A stretch of DNA of 64,000 nt from Spirosoma aerolatum (GTDB taxonomy: Bacteria > Bacteroidota > Bacteroidia > Cytophagales > Spirosomataceae), in contig NZ_CP020104.1 of assembly GCF_002056795.1 (NCBI RefSeq), forward strand, positions 1,189,001-1,253,000, read 5' to 3'. This document shows positions 1 to 6,113 of the stretch, in pieces (positions within the stretch are counted from its first letter, which is position 1; each line of letters starts with the position of its first letter). Under the pieces are notes generated by a model. The model saw only the letters and a program-made list of their open reading frames with translations, did not search any database and was not told the origin of the DNA. The position numbers and the translations under genes are program-made.

Positions 1-2
1 AT

Positions 3-260
3 GAACTGGAATGGTGGATTATCCGCCGGGAGCGGGAACATTATCCACCCGTTGAATGGGCCCGACTTCAGGCACAGACGGTGGCTAATCTTTACCAGAT
101 TCCGGTGGATCGTTGTGCCGAATATGGTCGGCTGCGTACCGAAGCTATGTTGTTTCGGGATCACCAGGGCGAGGCAATCACTGAGGCCGACTGGCAGAAA
201 ATTCAGAACTTACTGAACCAGGCATGGCGTTCGTTGGCGAAAGCGGTATCAGGAAACTGA
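3..260 (+). CDS. C-terminal end of an unknown protein (5' end outside window)
   Basis: An open frame runs from the left window edge to a TGA at 258-260 and encodes at least 85 residues. The peptide is rich in Trp, Arg and Glu (ELEWWIIRRERE near its start, EADWQKIQNLLNQAWRSL near its end) and looks all-helical and soluble. I do not recognise the family. This frame is preferred to the overlapping frame-1 ORF (1-216) because its composition is that of an ordinary amphipathic helical protein, whereas the frame-1 product is an irregular mix of Arg, Cys and Trp. It converges with the six-gene array on the other strand; the 60-bp gap holds a weak inverted repeat (CAGTGC at about 275, GCACTG at about 308). 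Confidence 0.6.
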   Translation, partial: ELEWWIIRREREHYPPVEWARLQAQTVANLYQIPVDRCAEYGRLRTEAMLFRDHQGEAITEADWQKIQNLLNQAWRSLAKAVSGN

Positions 261-320
261 CCTTCCTGATACATTCAGTGCTCATCCGTAACTCTATCGC
301 AGATAGGCACTGAGCAGATG

Positions 321-671
321 TTAAGCGTGATTGACCTGCCCCGCCAGCAGTTTTAGTCCCGCCGAAAGAGCCTCCAGCCGCGTCGCCATGTCGCCTTCCG
401 AGCCCATCATTGTACTGAACTCAGACGTTTGAGTCGCCAGCGTGTTCAATAGATGGCAAAGCTCGTCACTATTTACAGACTCCATTAGCAGTTGTTCTTT
501 CACCTGCTCAAGCGTTTGGGCAATAGGGCCAGCGTTATCGGCCTGATGGAGTTGAGTCAGCCATTGATCAATAACGTTGGAACCATCCTGGGGCGTGGTG
601 GAACCCGATTCGCTTTCCAGAACGGTCATGGTCGAATCGAGCAGTTCGGAGGCATCTTCGTGCGTAAACAT
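321..671 (-). CDS. Small helical paralog 1 of 6 (unknown family)
   Basis: A 116-residue soluble protein with no signal peptide or membrane segment. It is the last gene of a six-gene array of paralogs. Shared landmarks are an N-terminal helix with LLD, then PQDGSNVIDQWLTQL (the DG..-hID-WL signature of the array), a middle helix with LEQVKEQL, a helix with LLNTLATQ and a C-terminal helix LEALSAGLKLLAGQ. Its ATG lies one base after the TGA of the preceding paralog, so the two are probably translationally coupled. Function is unknown; the fold is probably a small helical bundle, which is inferred from the hydrophobic periodicity only. Confidence 0.8.
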   Translation of the reverse strand: MFTHEDASELLDSTMTVLESESGSTTPQDGSNVIDQWLTQLHQADNAGPIAQTLEQVKEQLLMESVNSDELCHLLNTLATQTSEFSTMMGSEGDMATRLEALSAGLKLLAGQVNHA

Positions 672-672
672 A

Positions 673-1023
673 TCAGATCTGGTTAGTAAAGTTGCGGAGC
701 ACTGTGGCTAGTTGTTGGAGCTGAGGCACGGCGGCTCTGTCGACTGAAGGCTCATGCGACAGAATCATCATGTGGCTGGACATGTTAAAAAGCCATTGGC
801 GTACTTTTTCGCCATCCACATGGCCTGATTTTAAGTGATCGCGCAGGGCCGTAATTTCCCCTAGAATGCGTTCGGTACCTACATTACCGGGGAGTGCATT
901 GCGCCAGCCTTCGAGTAGTAAAATCCCTTGGTCAGCCGTAATGGTAGCGTGTGTTCCATCGCCGAATGCACCTAATGTATCAATCAGCATCCGGTGTTCG
1001 AGTGTTGTTTCTGTTGCTTCCAT
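673..1023 (-). CDS. Small helical paralog 2 of 6 (unknown family)
   Basis: A 116-residue soluble protein aligned end to end with its neighbours. It has LIDTLGAF, then TADQGILLLEGWRNALPGN (array signature with LLEGW in place of LIDGW), ILGEITALRDHLKSG, a helix with VRQWLFNMSSH and the C-terminal LQQLATVLRNF. It is the most diverged copy in the fourth helix, which is rich in Met and His. The gene is followed one base later by paralog 1 and preceded by a 76-bp gap after paralog 3. No catalytic motif or metal site is apparent. No function can be assigned from the sequence. Confidence 0.8.
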   Translation of the reverse strand: MEATETTLEHRMLIDTLGAFGDGTHATITADQGILLLEGWRNALPGNVGTERILGEITALRDHLKSGHVDGEKVRQWLFNMSSHMMILSHEPSVDRAAVPQLQQLATVLRNFTNQI

Positions 1024-1099
1024 CTGTAGTCTTGTTTATGGTGGTGGCAGGTTTAAAGTATCACTACTAACCTGGCTTATAGTGAGTCCGTTTCAGTGG

Positions 1100-1447
1100 T
1101 TAACTGGCTTGGTCGCCGTAATGACGTAAAATTTTAGACAGGCTTTCCAGGCCACCCGTCCAGGTTCCTTCTGCGTTTTCATCTTCGGCTATGGCCTGTG
1201 CTTTGTCGGCCAGGCTACCCATTAGCTGTCGGATATATACTGTATCGGGCGACGTATCCTGCAATGCCGTACGCAACTCAGTAAGTTGACCCGTAAGCTG
1301 GTTCATATTGGGGTCGCCCTGCAAGGCTTGCAACCAACCATCAATCAGCATGATACCCTGATCGGAAGAGATAGGCTGGCTATTGTTGCGGAACATAGCG
1401 AGTGTATTGTCGAGCATACTCGCTTCCCATTGATTCGATCCTAGCAT
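1100..1447 (-). CDS. Small helical paralog 3 of 6 (unknown family)
   Basis: A 115-residue protein and the copy closest to the family consensus: LDNTLAMF, SSDQGIMLIDGWLQALQGD, LTGQLTELRTALQD, an IRQLMGSLADKAQAIAED helix and LESLSKILRHYGDQ. ATG at 1445-1447 is used; an internal Met ten residues later (MLDNTLAMF) is an alternative start. The gap to paralog 4 upstream contains a strong inverted repeat (1479-1529). The protein has no signal peptide and no Cys. Function unknown; conservation of the Asp-Gly and LIDGWL positions across six copies implies a shared structural or binding role. Confidence 0.82.
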   Translation of the reverse strand: MLGSNQWEASMLDNTLAMFRNNSQPISSDQGIMLIDGWLQALQGDPNMNQLTGQLTELRTALQDTSPDTVYIRQLMGSLADKAQAIAEDENAEGTWTGGLESLSKILRHYGDQAS

Positions 1448-1478
1448 AGTGAAAATGGTTAAATGGTTTTACGGTATT

Positions 1479-1529
1479 CCGTTTACAGTGGTTGATGCAG
1501 CAGTCTCTTGCACCAACCACTGTAAACGG
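1479..1529. repeat. Inverted repeat between paralogs 3 and 4 (GTTTACAGTGGTTG family)
   Basis: Perfect 16-bp arms (1479-1494, CCGTTTACAGTGGTTG, and 1514-1529) flank a 19-base loop. The arm and the start of the loop (GTTTACAGTGGTTGATGCAG) resemble the left part of the inverted repeat at 59820-59881 (GTTTACGGTGGCTGACGCAG), so the two are probably related elements. It could act as a terminator or processing hairpin in the array transcript. Confidence 0.7.
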
Positions 1530-1534
1530 TTAAT

Positions 1535-1894
1535 CTATCTTGTTTCAACCACCTGAACACCTGCCAGCTTACGCAGTGTAGTAGCCAAGTCTTCCAGTTT
1601 GGAAGCAGTTTGTTCCTGCATGTGTGAACCCTGAGCAATCAACGAGGTTGAATCCGCAAGGTCTAACAGTAAAGCCCGCACCTGGTCTGGATCAGGATGA
1701 TTCAGTTGGAGCTGGTCTCGTAGGGCCGTCAGTTTTTCTTCGATGAGCGTTGTTCGCTCATTACCCTGAATTACTTTCAGCCAACCGTCAATGAGTTCGA
1801 CACGTCCGGGAGTAGACGTTAAAATGGAATTATGTTCGTCAGTAAGGCTATCTGTTCGCTCAAATAACCGCTGATCCAATGCGTGAGAAACCAT
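1535..1894 (-). CDS. Small helical paralog 4 of 6 (unknown family)
   Basis: A 119-residue paralog with VELIDGWLKVIQGN, LIEEKLTALRDQLQLNHPD, VRALLLDLADSTSLIAQG and LEDLATTLRKLAG. The residue before the LIDGWL block is Arg-Val in place of the usual Asp/Gly pair (TPGRVELIDGWL). It is separated from paralog 5 by a 178-bp gap, the longest in the array. That gap contains an inverted repeat CCGACA-N10-TGTCGG (1935-1956), so a promoter or attenuator may sit here. Soluble, no signal peptide. Function unknown. Confidence 0.82.
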   Translation of the reverse strand: MVSHALDQRLFERTDSLTDEHNSILTSTPGRVELIDGWLKVIQGNERTTLIEEKLTALRDQLQLNHPDPDQVRALLLDLADSTSLIAQGSHMQEQTASKLEDLATTLRKLAGVQVVETR

Positions 1895-2072
1895 ATTGCT
1901 TGAATGTTAGCAACAGGCCGGGCGACTATGTAGGCCGACAATTCCCAGTCTGTCGGTGATTGATCTTAGAATAACTTCGCTAAATGGGCGTTTGTTTGGG
2001 CTTTTTGTAAGCGACTGCTTTAGAAAGGGTTGGTTTCATGTGATAAGCTGAGTAGCAAACGAGTTTTGCCTG

Positions 2073-2765
2073 TTAGTACTGCGACCGCCCACCCGACTGT
2101 GTTGTATCGGAATCGGTAGTGCCCCCGGAAACCCCCATACCATCTATTCGGGATGTATCACTTCGGGAGAGCTTGTTAGCCGACGACCGATTACTATCTG
2201 AATAGCTTGTATCACCCGTTTCATCGGCCGAACGTTCTTTTGACCCCTTCGACGATGAAGTGGCTGGGGCTGCTGATTCACTATCTACTGTTCCGCCGGT
2301 TCGATCCGATAAATCATTGTCATCATCACTTATTGTCGAAGCGCCAATACCCATCGAAGTCGATTCGCCACCAACGGTGCTGGTCATGGGAGCCTGGCTA
2401 TCGGTATGATCATGCCCAGATTTCCCATCCATTAGTTGCTGAAAACCAGTTAAAGCATTGCTTAAACTGGTCAGCTTCGGTTTGTTGTCAGTATCGGCCG
2501 AACTAGCCAGTTGACTTACCTGCTGCGTTAGTTCACTCAAAAGCTCCTGGATATGAGCACCATCATGCTGGCTGTTTTGCAATTCGGCTCGTAAGCTGGT
2601 CAGGCTGTCTTCCAGCGACGTATCATGCTGATGATCGGTTTGTAAAAAGTCTAGCCAGCTATCAATAAGCGACATACCATCCGTTGGGGATACACTGGCC
2701 GAATCGCCGTTGAAGGCTTTTACAGTTATATCAATCAAGTTCGATGCATGCTGATTCAGTGCCAT
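2073..2765 (-). CDS. Small helical paralog 5 of 6 with a long disordered Ser/Asp-rich tail
   Basis: A 230-residue protein. Residues 1-115 are the array domain (LIDITVKAF, SPTDGMSLIDSWLDFLQTD, LEDSLTSLRAELQNSQHD, IQELLSELTQQVSQLAS, LTSLSNALTGFQQLMDG). Residues 116-230 form a low-complexity tail of Ser, Thr, Asp, Gly and Ala with almost no hydrophobic residues, so it is predicted to be disordered. The composition resembles the acidic disordered protein encoded at 40758-41810. The tail is unique within the array. It may be a solvent-exposed linker or bristle, but that is only inference. The gene starts 17 bp after the stop of paralog 6. Confidence 0.82.
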   Translation of the reverse strand: MALNQHASNLIDITVKAFNGDSASVSPTDGMSLIDSWLDFLQTDHQHDTSLEDSLTSLRAELQNSQHDGAHIQELLSELTQQVSQLASSADTDNKPKLTSLSNALTGFQQLMDGKSGHDHTDSQAPMTSTVGGESTSMGIGASTISDDDNDLSDRTGGTVDSESAAPATSSSKGSKERSADETGDTSYSDSNRSSANKLSRSDTSRIDGMGVSGGTTDSDTTQSGGRSQY

Positions 2766-2782
2766 AGGAATAAAAGGTTTTG

Positions 2783-3157
2783 TTACTGAAGCTGACTTAC
2801 TGCCTGGCGATGCAGGTTTTCAAGAACGGCAATCAATTGTGAAAGCTCTACCTGCTCGGCGCTGGCTTCAACCGTAGTGGCAATGTTGCGGGTTTGCTCA
2901 ATCAGATCCTGTAGCAAGTTCGCAATCTGGTGGTTATCGATTCGGTTGTACCGTTGAGCAGAATCCAGTTCAGGCCGAAGTCGTTCGAGTGTTTCGGCAA
3001 TGTCGTCGGTGGCTTCATCGCTGACATCCTCCAGGCGGTTCAGCCATTTATCGATGAGCGATAGCCCATCCGTTGCGGTGGTAGTATCGATGTTTCCGTC
3101 GAGCGTATTGACGGTTTCATCGATGAGCGAAATCTGAGTTTGATCGTTGGAAATCAT
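2783..3157 (-). CDS. Small helical paralog 6 of 6, first gene of the array
   Basis: A 124-residue protein when started at the ATG at 3155-3157 (MISNDQTQISLIDETV). The longer open frame to 3283 adds a basic stretch with no counterpart in the other copies and is rejected as the start. The domain shows LIDETVNTLDGN, ATDGLSLIDKWLNRLED, IAETLERLRPEL, IANLLQDLIEQTRNIAT and LSQLIAVLENL. It is the promoter-proximal gene of the six and faces arfB divergently across about 170 bp. Function unknown. Confidence 0.8.
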   Translation of the reverse strand: MISNDQTQISLIDETVNTLDGNIDTTTATDGLSLIDKWLNRLEDVSDEATDDIAETLERLRPELDSAQRYNRIDNHQIANLLQDLIEQTRNIATTVEASAEQVELSQLIAVLENLHRQAVSQLQ

Positions 3158-3327
3158 TAGCTGGTTTTGTTGAGTAAGTGATTGTTTCGTGCGAAAGGCT
3201 TTTGGTTGATTGGCTGCCAGAGCCTTCCGCCCGTGGTATTGGTTTGCTTTGAAAAGGAACTGACACTTGTGGGGATTGTTCACTGCAAGGATGGGTTTTT
3301 TCTGATTTGTTAGTTACCTTGCCCGGT

Positions 3328-3729
3328 ATGGATGCCACACGATTACAGCCCGAAATTCAGTACCAGTTTGCCCGCAGTGGGGGAGCGGGTGGCCAGAATG
3401 TGAACAAAGTTGCCACCAAAGCGGAGTTGCGGTTCAATGTTCGTCTATCGACATTGCTTACCGACGATGAGCGGGCCATTCTGGAAGAGAAGTTAGCAAC
3501 TAAACTGACTACGGAGGGCGAACTGGTCCTGACCCATCAAACCGAGCGCACTCAACTAGCCAATAAGGAGAAAGTTACCAGGAAGTTTTATCGGCTGATT
3601 GAAAAAGCTTTCGAAACACCTAAACCCCGCAAAGCTACCAAGCCTTCCAAAGCTTCAATTGAAGAACGCATTAGTCAGAAGAAGCGTAAAGCTGACGTGA
3701 AAGAGGGTCGCAAACGCGTGGATTATTAG
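3328..3729 (+). CDS. arfB: Peptidyl-tRNA hydrolase ArfB (ribosome rescue factor)
   Basis: A 133-residue class-I release-factor-like protein that frees nascent peptides on ribosomes stalled without a stop codon. The catalytic GGQ loop is visible as SGGAGGQNVNKVATKAEL near residues 17-34. The C-terminal tail (about residues 95-133) is Lys/Arg-rich (KKRKADVKEGRKR), as needed to enter the empty mRNA channel. Length is normal for ArfB/YaeJ and far shorter than RF1/RF2. The ATG at 3328 is preferred. A TTG at 3307 in the same frame would add seven residues, but TACCTTG at 3315-3321 looks like a degenerate Bacteroidota -7 element, which would put the transcript start next to the ATG. Confidence 0.92.
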   Translation: MDATRLQPEIQYQFARSGGAGGQNVNKVATKAELRFNVRLSTLLTDDERAILEEKLATKLTTEGELVLTHQTERTQLANKEKVTRKFYRLIEKAFETPKPRKATKPSKASIEERISQKKRKADVKEGRKRVDY

Positions 3730-3746
3730 GGCGATTGTTGACTGTT

Positions 3747-3780
3747 TTGTGGTGTTAGATGTGAGCGTCTGACACCACAA
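3747..3780. terminator. Hairpin after arfB
   Basis: Arms of 13 bases (3747-3759 TTGTGGTGTTAGA and 3768-3780 TCTGACACCACAA) pair with a single G-T wobble across an 8-base loop. It lies 17 bases after the arfB stop, so it probably ends that transcript, although there is no clear U-run. About 17 bases further on lies TAACCGACAC, a half-site of the GTGTCGGTTA palindrome seen at 33191-33213. Confidence 0.55.
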
Positions 3781-3904
3781 GGATGGTTATTAGTAACCGA
3801 CACTTCAATCGATTAATAGAGAAAAGGCTCATTTCGTGGTTCAATTGCGAACGAGCGGAGGGGGTGATGAGCCAATAGAATCTTTTTGAGAAAAATTTAC
3901 AATT

Positions 3905-3916
3905 GACTAAGGGGTT
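3905..3916 (+). promoter_or_regulatory. GACTAAGGGG motif upstream of the module 1 sigma gene
   Basis: GACTAAGGGGTT lies 70 bases before the sigma ATG and follows an A/T-rich GAGAAAAATTT block (3888-3898). The same core, ACTAAGGG, precedes the sigma gene of module 3 (24689-24699) with a similar GAGAAAAATTT block, and recurs before fecR of module 3. Its role as an autoregulated ECF promoter element is inferred from position and recurrence only. Confidence 0.35.
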
Positions 3917-3985
3917 TTTCTGTAGAAGTTGTCTTGTATAGTAGATGATTGACTTTTTGGCGACACCTTCCGTACGTCATAGGCT

Positions 3986-4663
3986 ATGCAAATTCGACCC
4001 CTGATCCCAACGTCCGATCAACCGACTCCGGTACCGCTTACCGATCAGGGTTTGGCCCATGAACAAGCGGAAACGGCCAGCACCGATACTGAACTCTTCA
4101 TCCGACGGGCGTTTGCCGAAAGCCCGAAAAAAGGCTGCGAGCTGCTATTCCGGCGGTATCATCAGGCATTGTGCAGCCATGCCGTTCGGTTCGTGTATTC
4201 GAAAGAAACCGCCGAAGATCTGGTGAGCGATGTGTTCTGCAAGTTCTGGAAAACCAAGGCCTACGAGAACGTTACCTCATCCTATCGCTACTACCTGTTT
4301 CGCAGCGTTCGCAACGAAGCCTATAACTACCTCCGGCTGGAATTTCAGGAACTGGACGATATTGAGAATGCCGAAACGCGGGAAACCGCCAGCAGCCAGC
4401 GGCCCGATCAGGTTCTCCAGTTCGAAGAGGTATTTCGGCGGGTCGAAGATCTGGTTGAAGCCCTGCCTCCACAATGCCGTAAAGTGTTTCTGTTGAGTCG
4501 GTTCGAGGGAAAGAAATATGCCGACATCGCAGCTGAACTGGGGATCTCCATCAAAACAGTCGAAGTGCACATGGTCAAGGCGCTGGGCCTGGTTCGGAAA
4601 GGGCTGAAAGATCATTGGCTCGTCATGCTCGTGGCCGCCTGGCGGTTGCTTTTGCCGTATTAA
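3986..4663 (+). CDS. ECF RNA polymerase sigma factor, module 1
   Basis: A 225-residue ECF sigma factor. Region 2 spans about residues 51-118 (CELLFRRYHQ, AEDLVSDVFCKFWK, YLFRSVRNEAYNYL) and region 4 about 153-205 (LPPQCRKVFLLSRFEGKKYADIA, then the LGISIKTVEVHMVKAL helix-turn-helix). A 35-residue polar N-terminal extension and a hydrophobic C-terminal tail (211-225) flank the core; such tails occur in sigma factors of Bacteroidota FecR systems. The fecR gene follows after 45 bp, then the STN-type SusC. In this family, substrate binding at SusC releases the sigma factor through FecR to transcribe the module. It is clearly homologous to the module 3 sigma factor (shared AFAES..KG...LF, PLCSHA-like and AYNYLR motifs). 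Confidence 0.93.
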   Translation: MQIRPLIPTSDQPTPVPLTDQGLAHEQAETASTDTELFIRRAFAESPKKGCELLFRRYHQALCSHAVRFVYSKETAEDLVSDVFCKFWKTKAYENVTSSYRYYLFRSVRNEAYNYLRLEFQELDDIENAETRETASSQRPDQVLQFEEVFRRVEDLVEALPPQCRKVFLLSRFEGKKYADIAAELGISIKTVEVHMVKALGLVRKGLKDHWLVMLVAAWRLLLPY

Positions 4664-4708
4664 TTAATTGAGTTAGCCACCCATTGTTTCATCAACCAGC
4701 TCTACGCT

Positions 4709-5716
4709 ATGGAAGCCGAAATAAACAAAGAGTTGATATTTAGCCATTTTGATCGAAAAACCTCGCCCCTCCAGCGTGAGATGATCGCTCAGTGGCTCCA
4801 ACAGAAATCCAACGAAGAGCAATACTACGAATGGCTGGAAGAGTGGGAAATGAAGCACCCGCAGTATCTGGCTCAGACCGGCAACGCCCTCCAACGCTAC
4901 GTCACCTTTTTAACGGAAAACCCACATTCGGATGCGGGTAGCGTTGCGGAGGGTGCAAATGTTCGGCCACTTACGGATGAGCGAACCTGGCGTCAATGGC
5001 TGGTAGCGGCTACTGTTCTACTGCTGCTTGGATTGGGTAGTTTTCTGTTCCGCAACCAGATACGGTATCAGACCTACCAAACGGCGTTTGGAGAAACGCG
5101 TTCGATGCGACTGGCCGATGGAAGCACGGTGGTGCTGAATGCCAATTCCAGCTTGCGGGTGCCTCGCTGGGGTTTTGGCCATGAAACCCGCGAAGTCTGG
5201 CTGACGGGCGAAGCGGCTTTCTCTGTGACTCACACGGCTGATGACCAGAAGTTTGTGGTAAAAACGGCGAATAAGTTCGACGTGGTTGTATTGGGTACAG
5301 AATTCTCCGTCTTTGCCCGAAAGCGAGGGGCCAGAGTGGTGTTGAACAAGGGGAAAGTGCGGTTGCATTACCAGGAAGGGCAAACGGCTAAGCAGGTTAC
5401 GATGAAACCGGGCGATCTGGTAACGCTCGATCCACAGAACCATTTAGCCCTGAAAACGCTCCAGCAGCCGCAGCAACAACTCGCCTGGCAGGAAAAACGA
5501 TTCGTGTTCGATGAAACCACCCTGCAGGAAGTAGCTTATCTGCTCGAAGAAAATTACGGCCTCCAGGTTTCGATCAAGGACCGGGCGCTGGCCGAGCGGA
5601 TACTCATGGGTTCGTTCAGGGCCGACAATGTCGATCAGCTTTTGCAGTCCATTTCAGAACTGCTCGACATCAGTGTGGTTCGGCAGGGCAATCAGGTGCA
5701 GATTATGGATCAGTAA
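4709..5716 (+). CDS. FecR-family anti-sigma factor / signal transducer, module 1
   Basis: A 335-residue inner-membrane anti-sigma factor. The cytoplasmic N-terminal part (1-90) carries the NEEQYYEWLEEWE segment typical of this group, followed by one membrane helix (about 97-114). The periplasmic FecR domain is at about 126-225 (LADGSTVVLNANSSLRVP, VWLTGEAAFSVTH, VLGTEFSVFARK, VVLNKGKVRL). A C-terminal DUF4974-type STN-like domain is at about 265-335 (FDETTLQEVAYLLEENYGLQV). In the family it holds the adjacent sigma factor inactive and receives the signal from the SusC STN domain. Module 3 encodes a close homologue with the same N-terminal architecture. Confidence 0.92.
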   Translation: MEAEINKELIFSHFDRKTSPLQREMIAQWLQQKSNEEQYYEWLEEWEMKHPQYLAQTGNALQRYVTFLTENPHSDAGSVAEGANVRPLTDERTWRQWLVAATVLLLLGLGSFLFRNQIRYQTYQTAFGETRSMRLADGSTVVLNANSSLRVPRWGFGHETREVWLTGEAAFSVTHTADDQKFVVKTANKFDVVVLGTEFSVFARKRGARVVLNKGKVRLHYQEGQTAKQVTMKPGDLVTLDPQNHLALKTLQQPQQQLAWQEKRFVFDETTLQEVAYLLEENYGLQVSIKDRALAERILMGSFRADNVDQLLQSISELLDISVVRQGNQVQIMDQ

Positions 5717-5901
5717 TGACGTGTATCGGACTAGGTAGGGCGCAGAGTAGTGAATCAGGTTTACCCATAGTCAACAACTTCCTGTTCTTCAACGGCTTTG
5801 CTGAACGGAGCTATTCTTAATGATTCGATTGCCTCCCGAATAACCGTATTTCTCGATAGACTAATTGGTAAGTTGTTGATTGTCAATTTTTTAGATTTTC
5901 C

Positions 5902-5932
5902 TTGGAAAAGGCTTTTTGTTAAGTAATCTTTG
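5902..5932 (+). promoter_or_regulatory. Putative Bacteroidota housekeeping promoter before susC of module 1
   Basis: TTG (5902-5904), 19 bases, then TAATCTTTG (5924-5932) approximates the TTTG/TAnnTTTG promoter of Bacteroidota with one extra spacer base in the -7 element. Transcription would start near 5940, about 170 bases before the susC ATG and about 15 bases before a 27-codon ORF (5955-6038). The rest of the 5717-6113 gap shows nothing else I can name apart from the short palindrome GGGCAATTGCCC near 5990. Confidence 0.4.
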
Positions 5933-5954
5933 CCCATCAATTAACAATACTAAT

Positions 5955-6038
5955 ATGAATTTGTTGCCTTTACTCCCCTTCGTCACCACGGGCAATTGCC
6001 CGATTAGCCATGCTCAGGCTAGTTGTTGTCAGCACTAA
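5955..6038 (+). CDS. Possible 27-residue leader peptide upstream of susC
   Basis: ATG at 5955 opens a 27-codon frame ending in TAA at 6036-6038, in the 5' leader between the putative promoter and the susC start at 6114. The product begins MNLLPLLPFVTTGNCPIS and ends in a Cys-rich ASCCQH. A perfect palindrome, GGGCAATTGCCC, falls inside the frame and could form a small hairpin. Leader-peptide attenuation is conceivable, but coding capacity this short occurs by chance, so this is a low-confidence call. Confidence 0.25.
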   Translation: MNLLPLLPFVTTGNCPISHAQASCCQH

Positions 6039-6113
6039 GAACACGTTCGCTACTGATTATTGACCCTATTCTGCTCACTTCCAGGCAGTCCACGTATTAA
6101 CCCTCTTTATTTT

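Noticed and set aside
275..313. Inverted repeat CAGTGC/GCACTG between the first gene and the array as an integron-like attC site
   Set aside because: Arms are only six bases, without the attC core sequences or an integrase gene; a weak terminator is the simpler reading.
492..686. Plus-strand ORF of 64 codons opposite the first paralog
   Set aside because: It lies antisense to a well-supported paralogous gene and shows no domain or typical start context.
3117..3338. Minus-strand ORF of 73 codons overlapping the start of arfB
   Set aside because: It overlaps both the paralog 6 gene in another frame and arfB, and its product is an irregular polar peptide.
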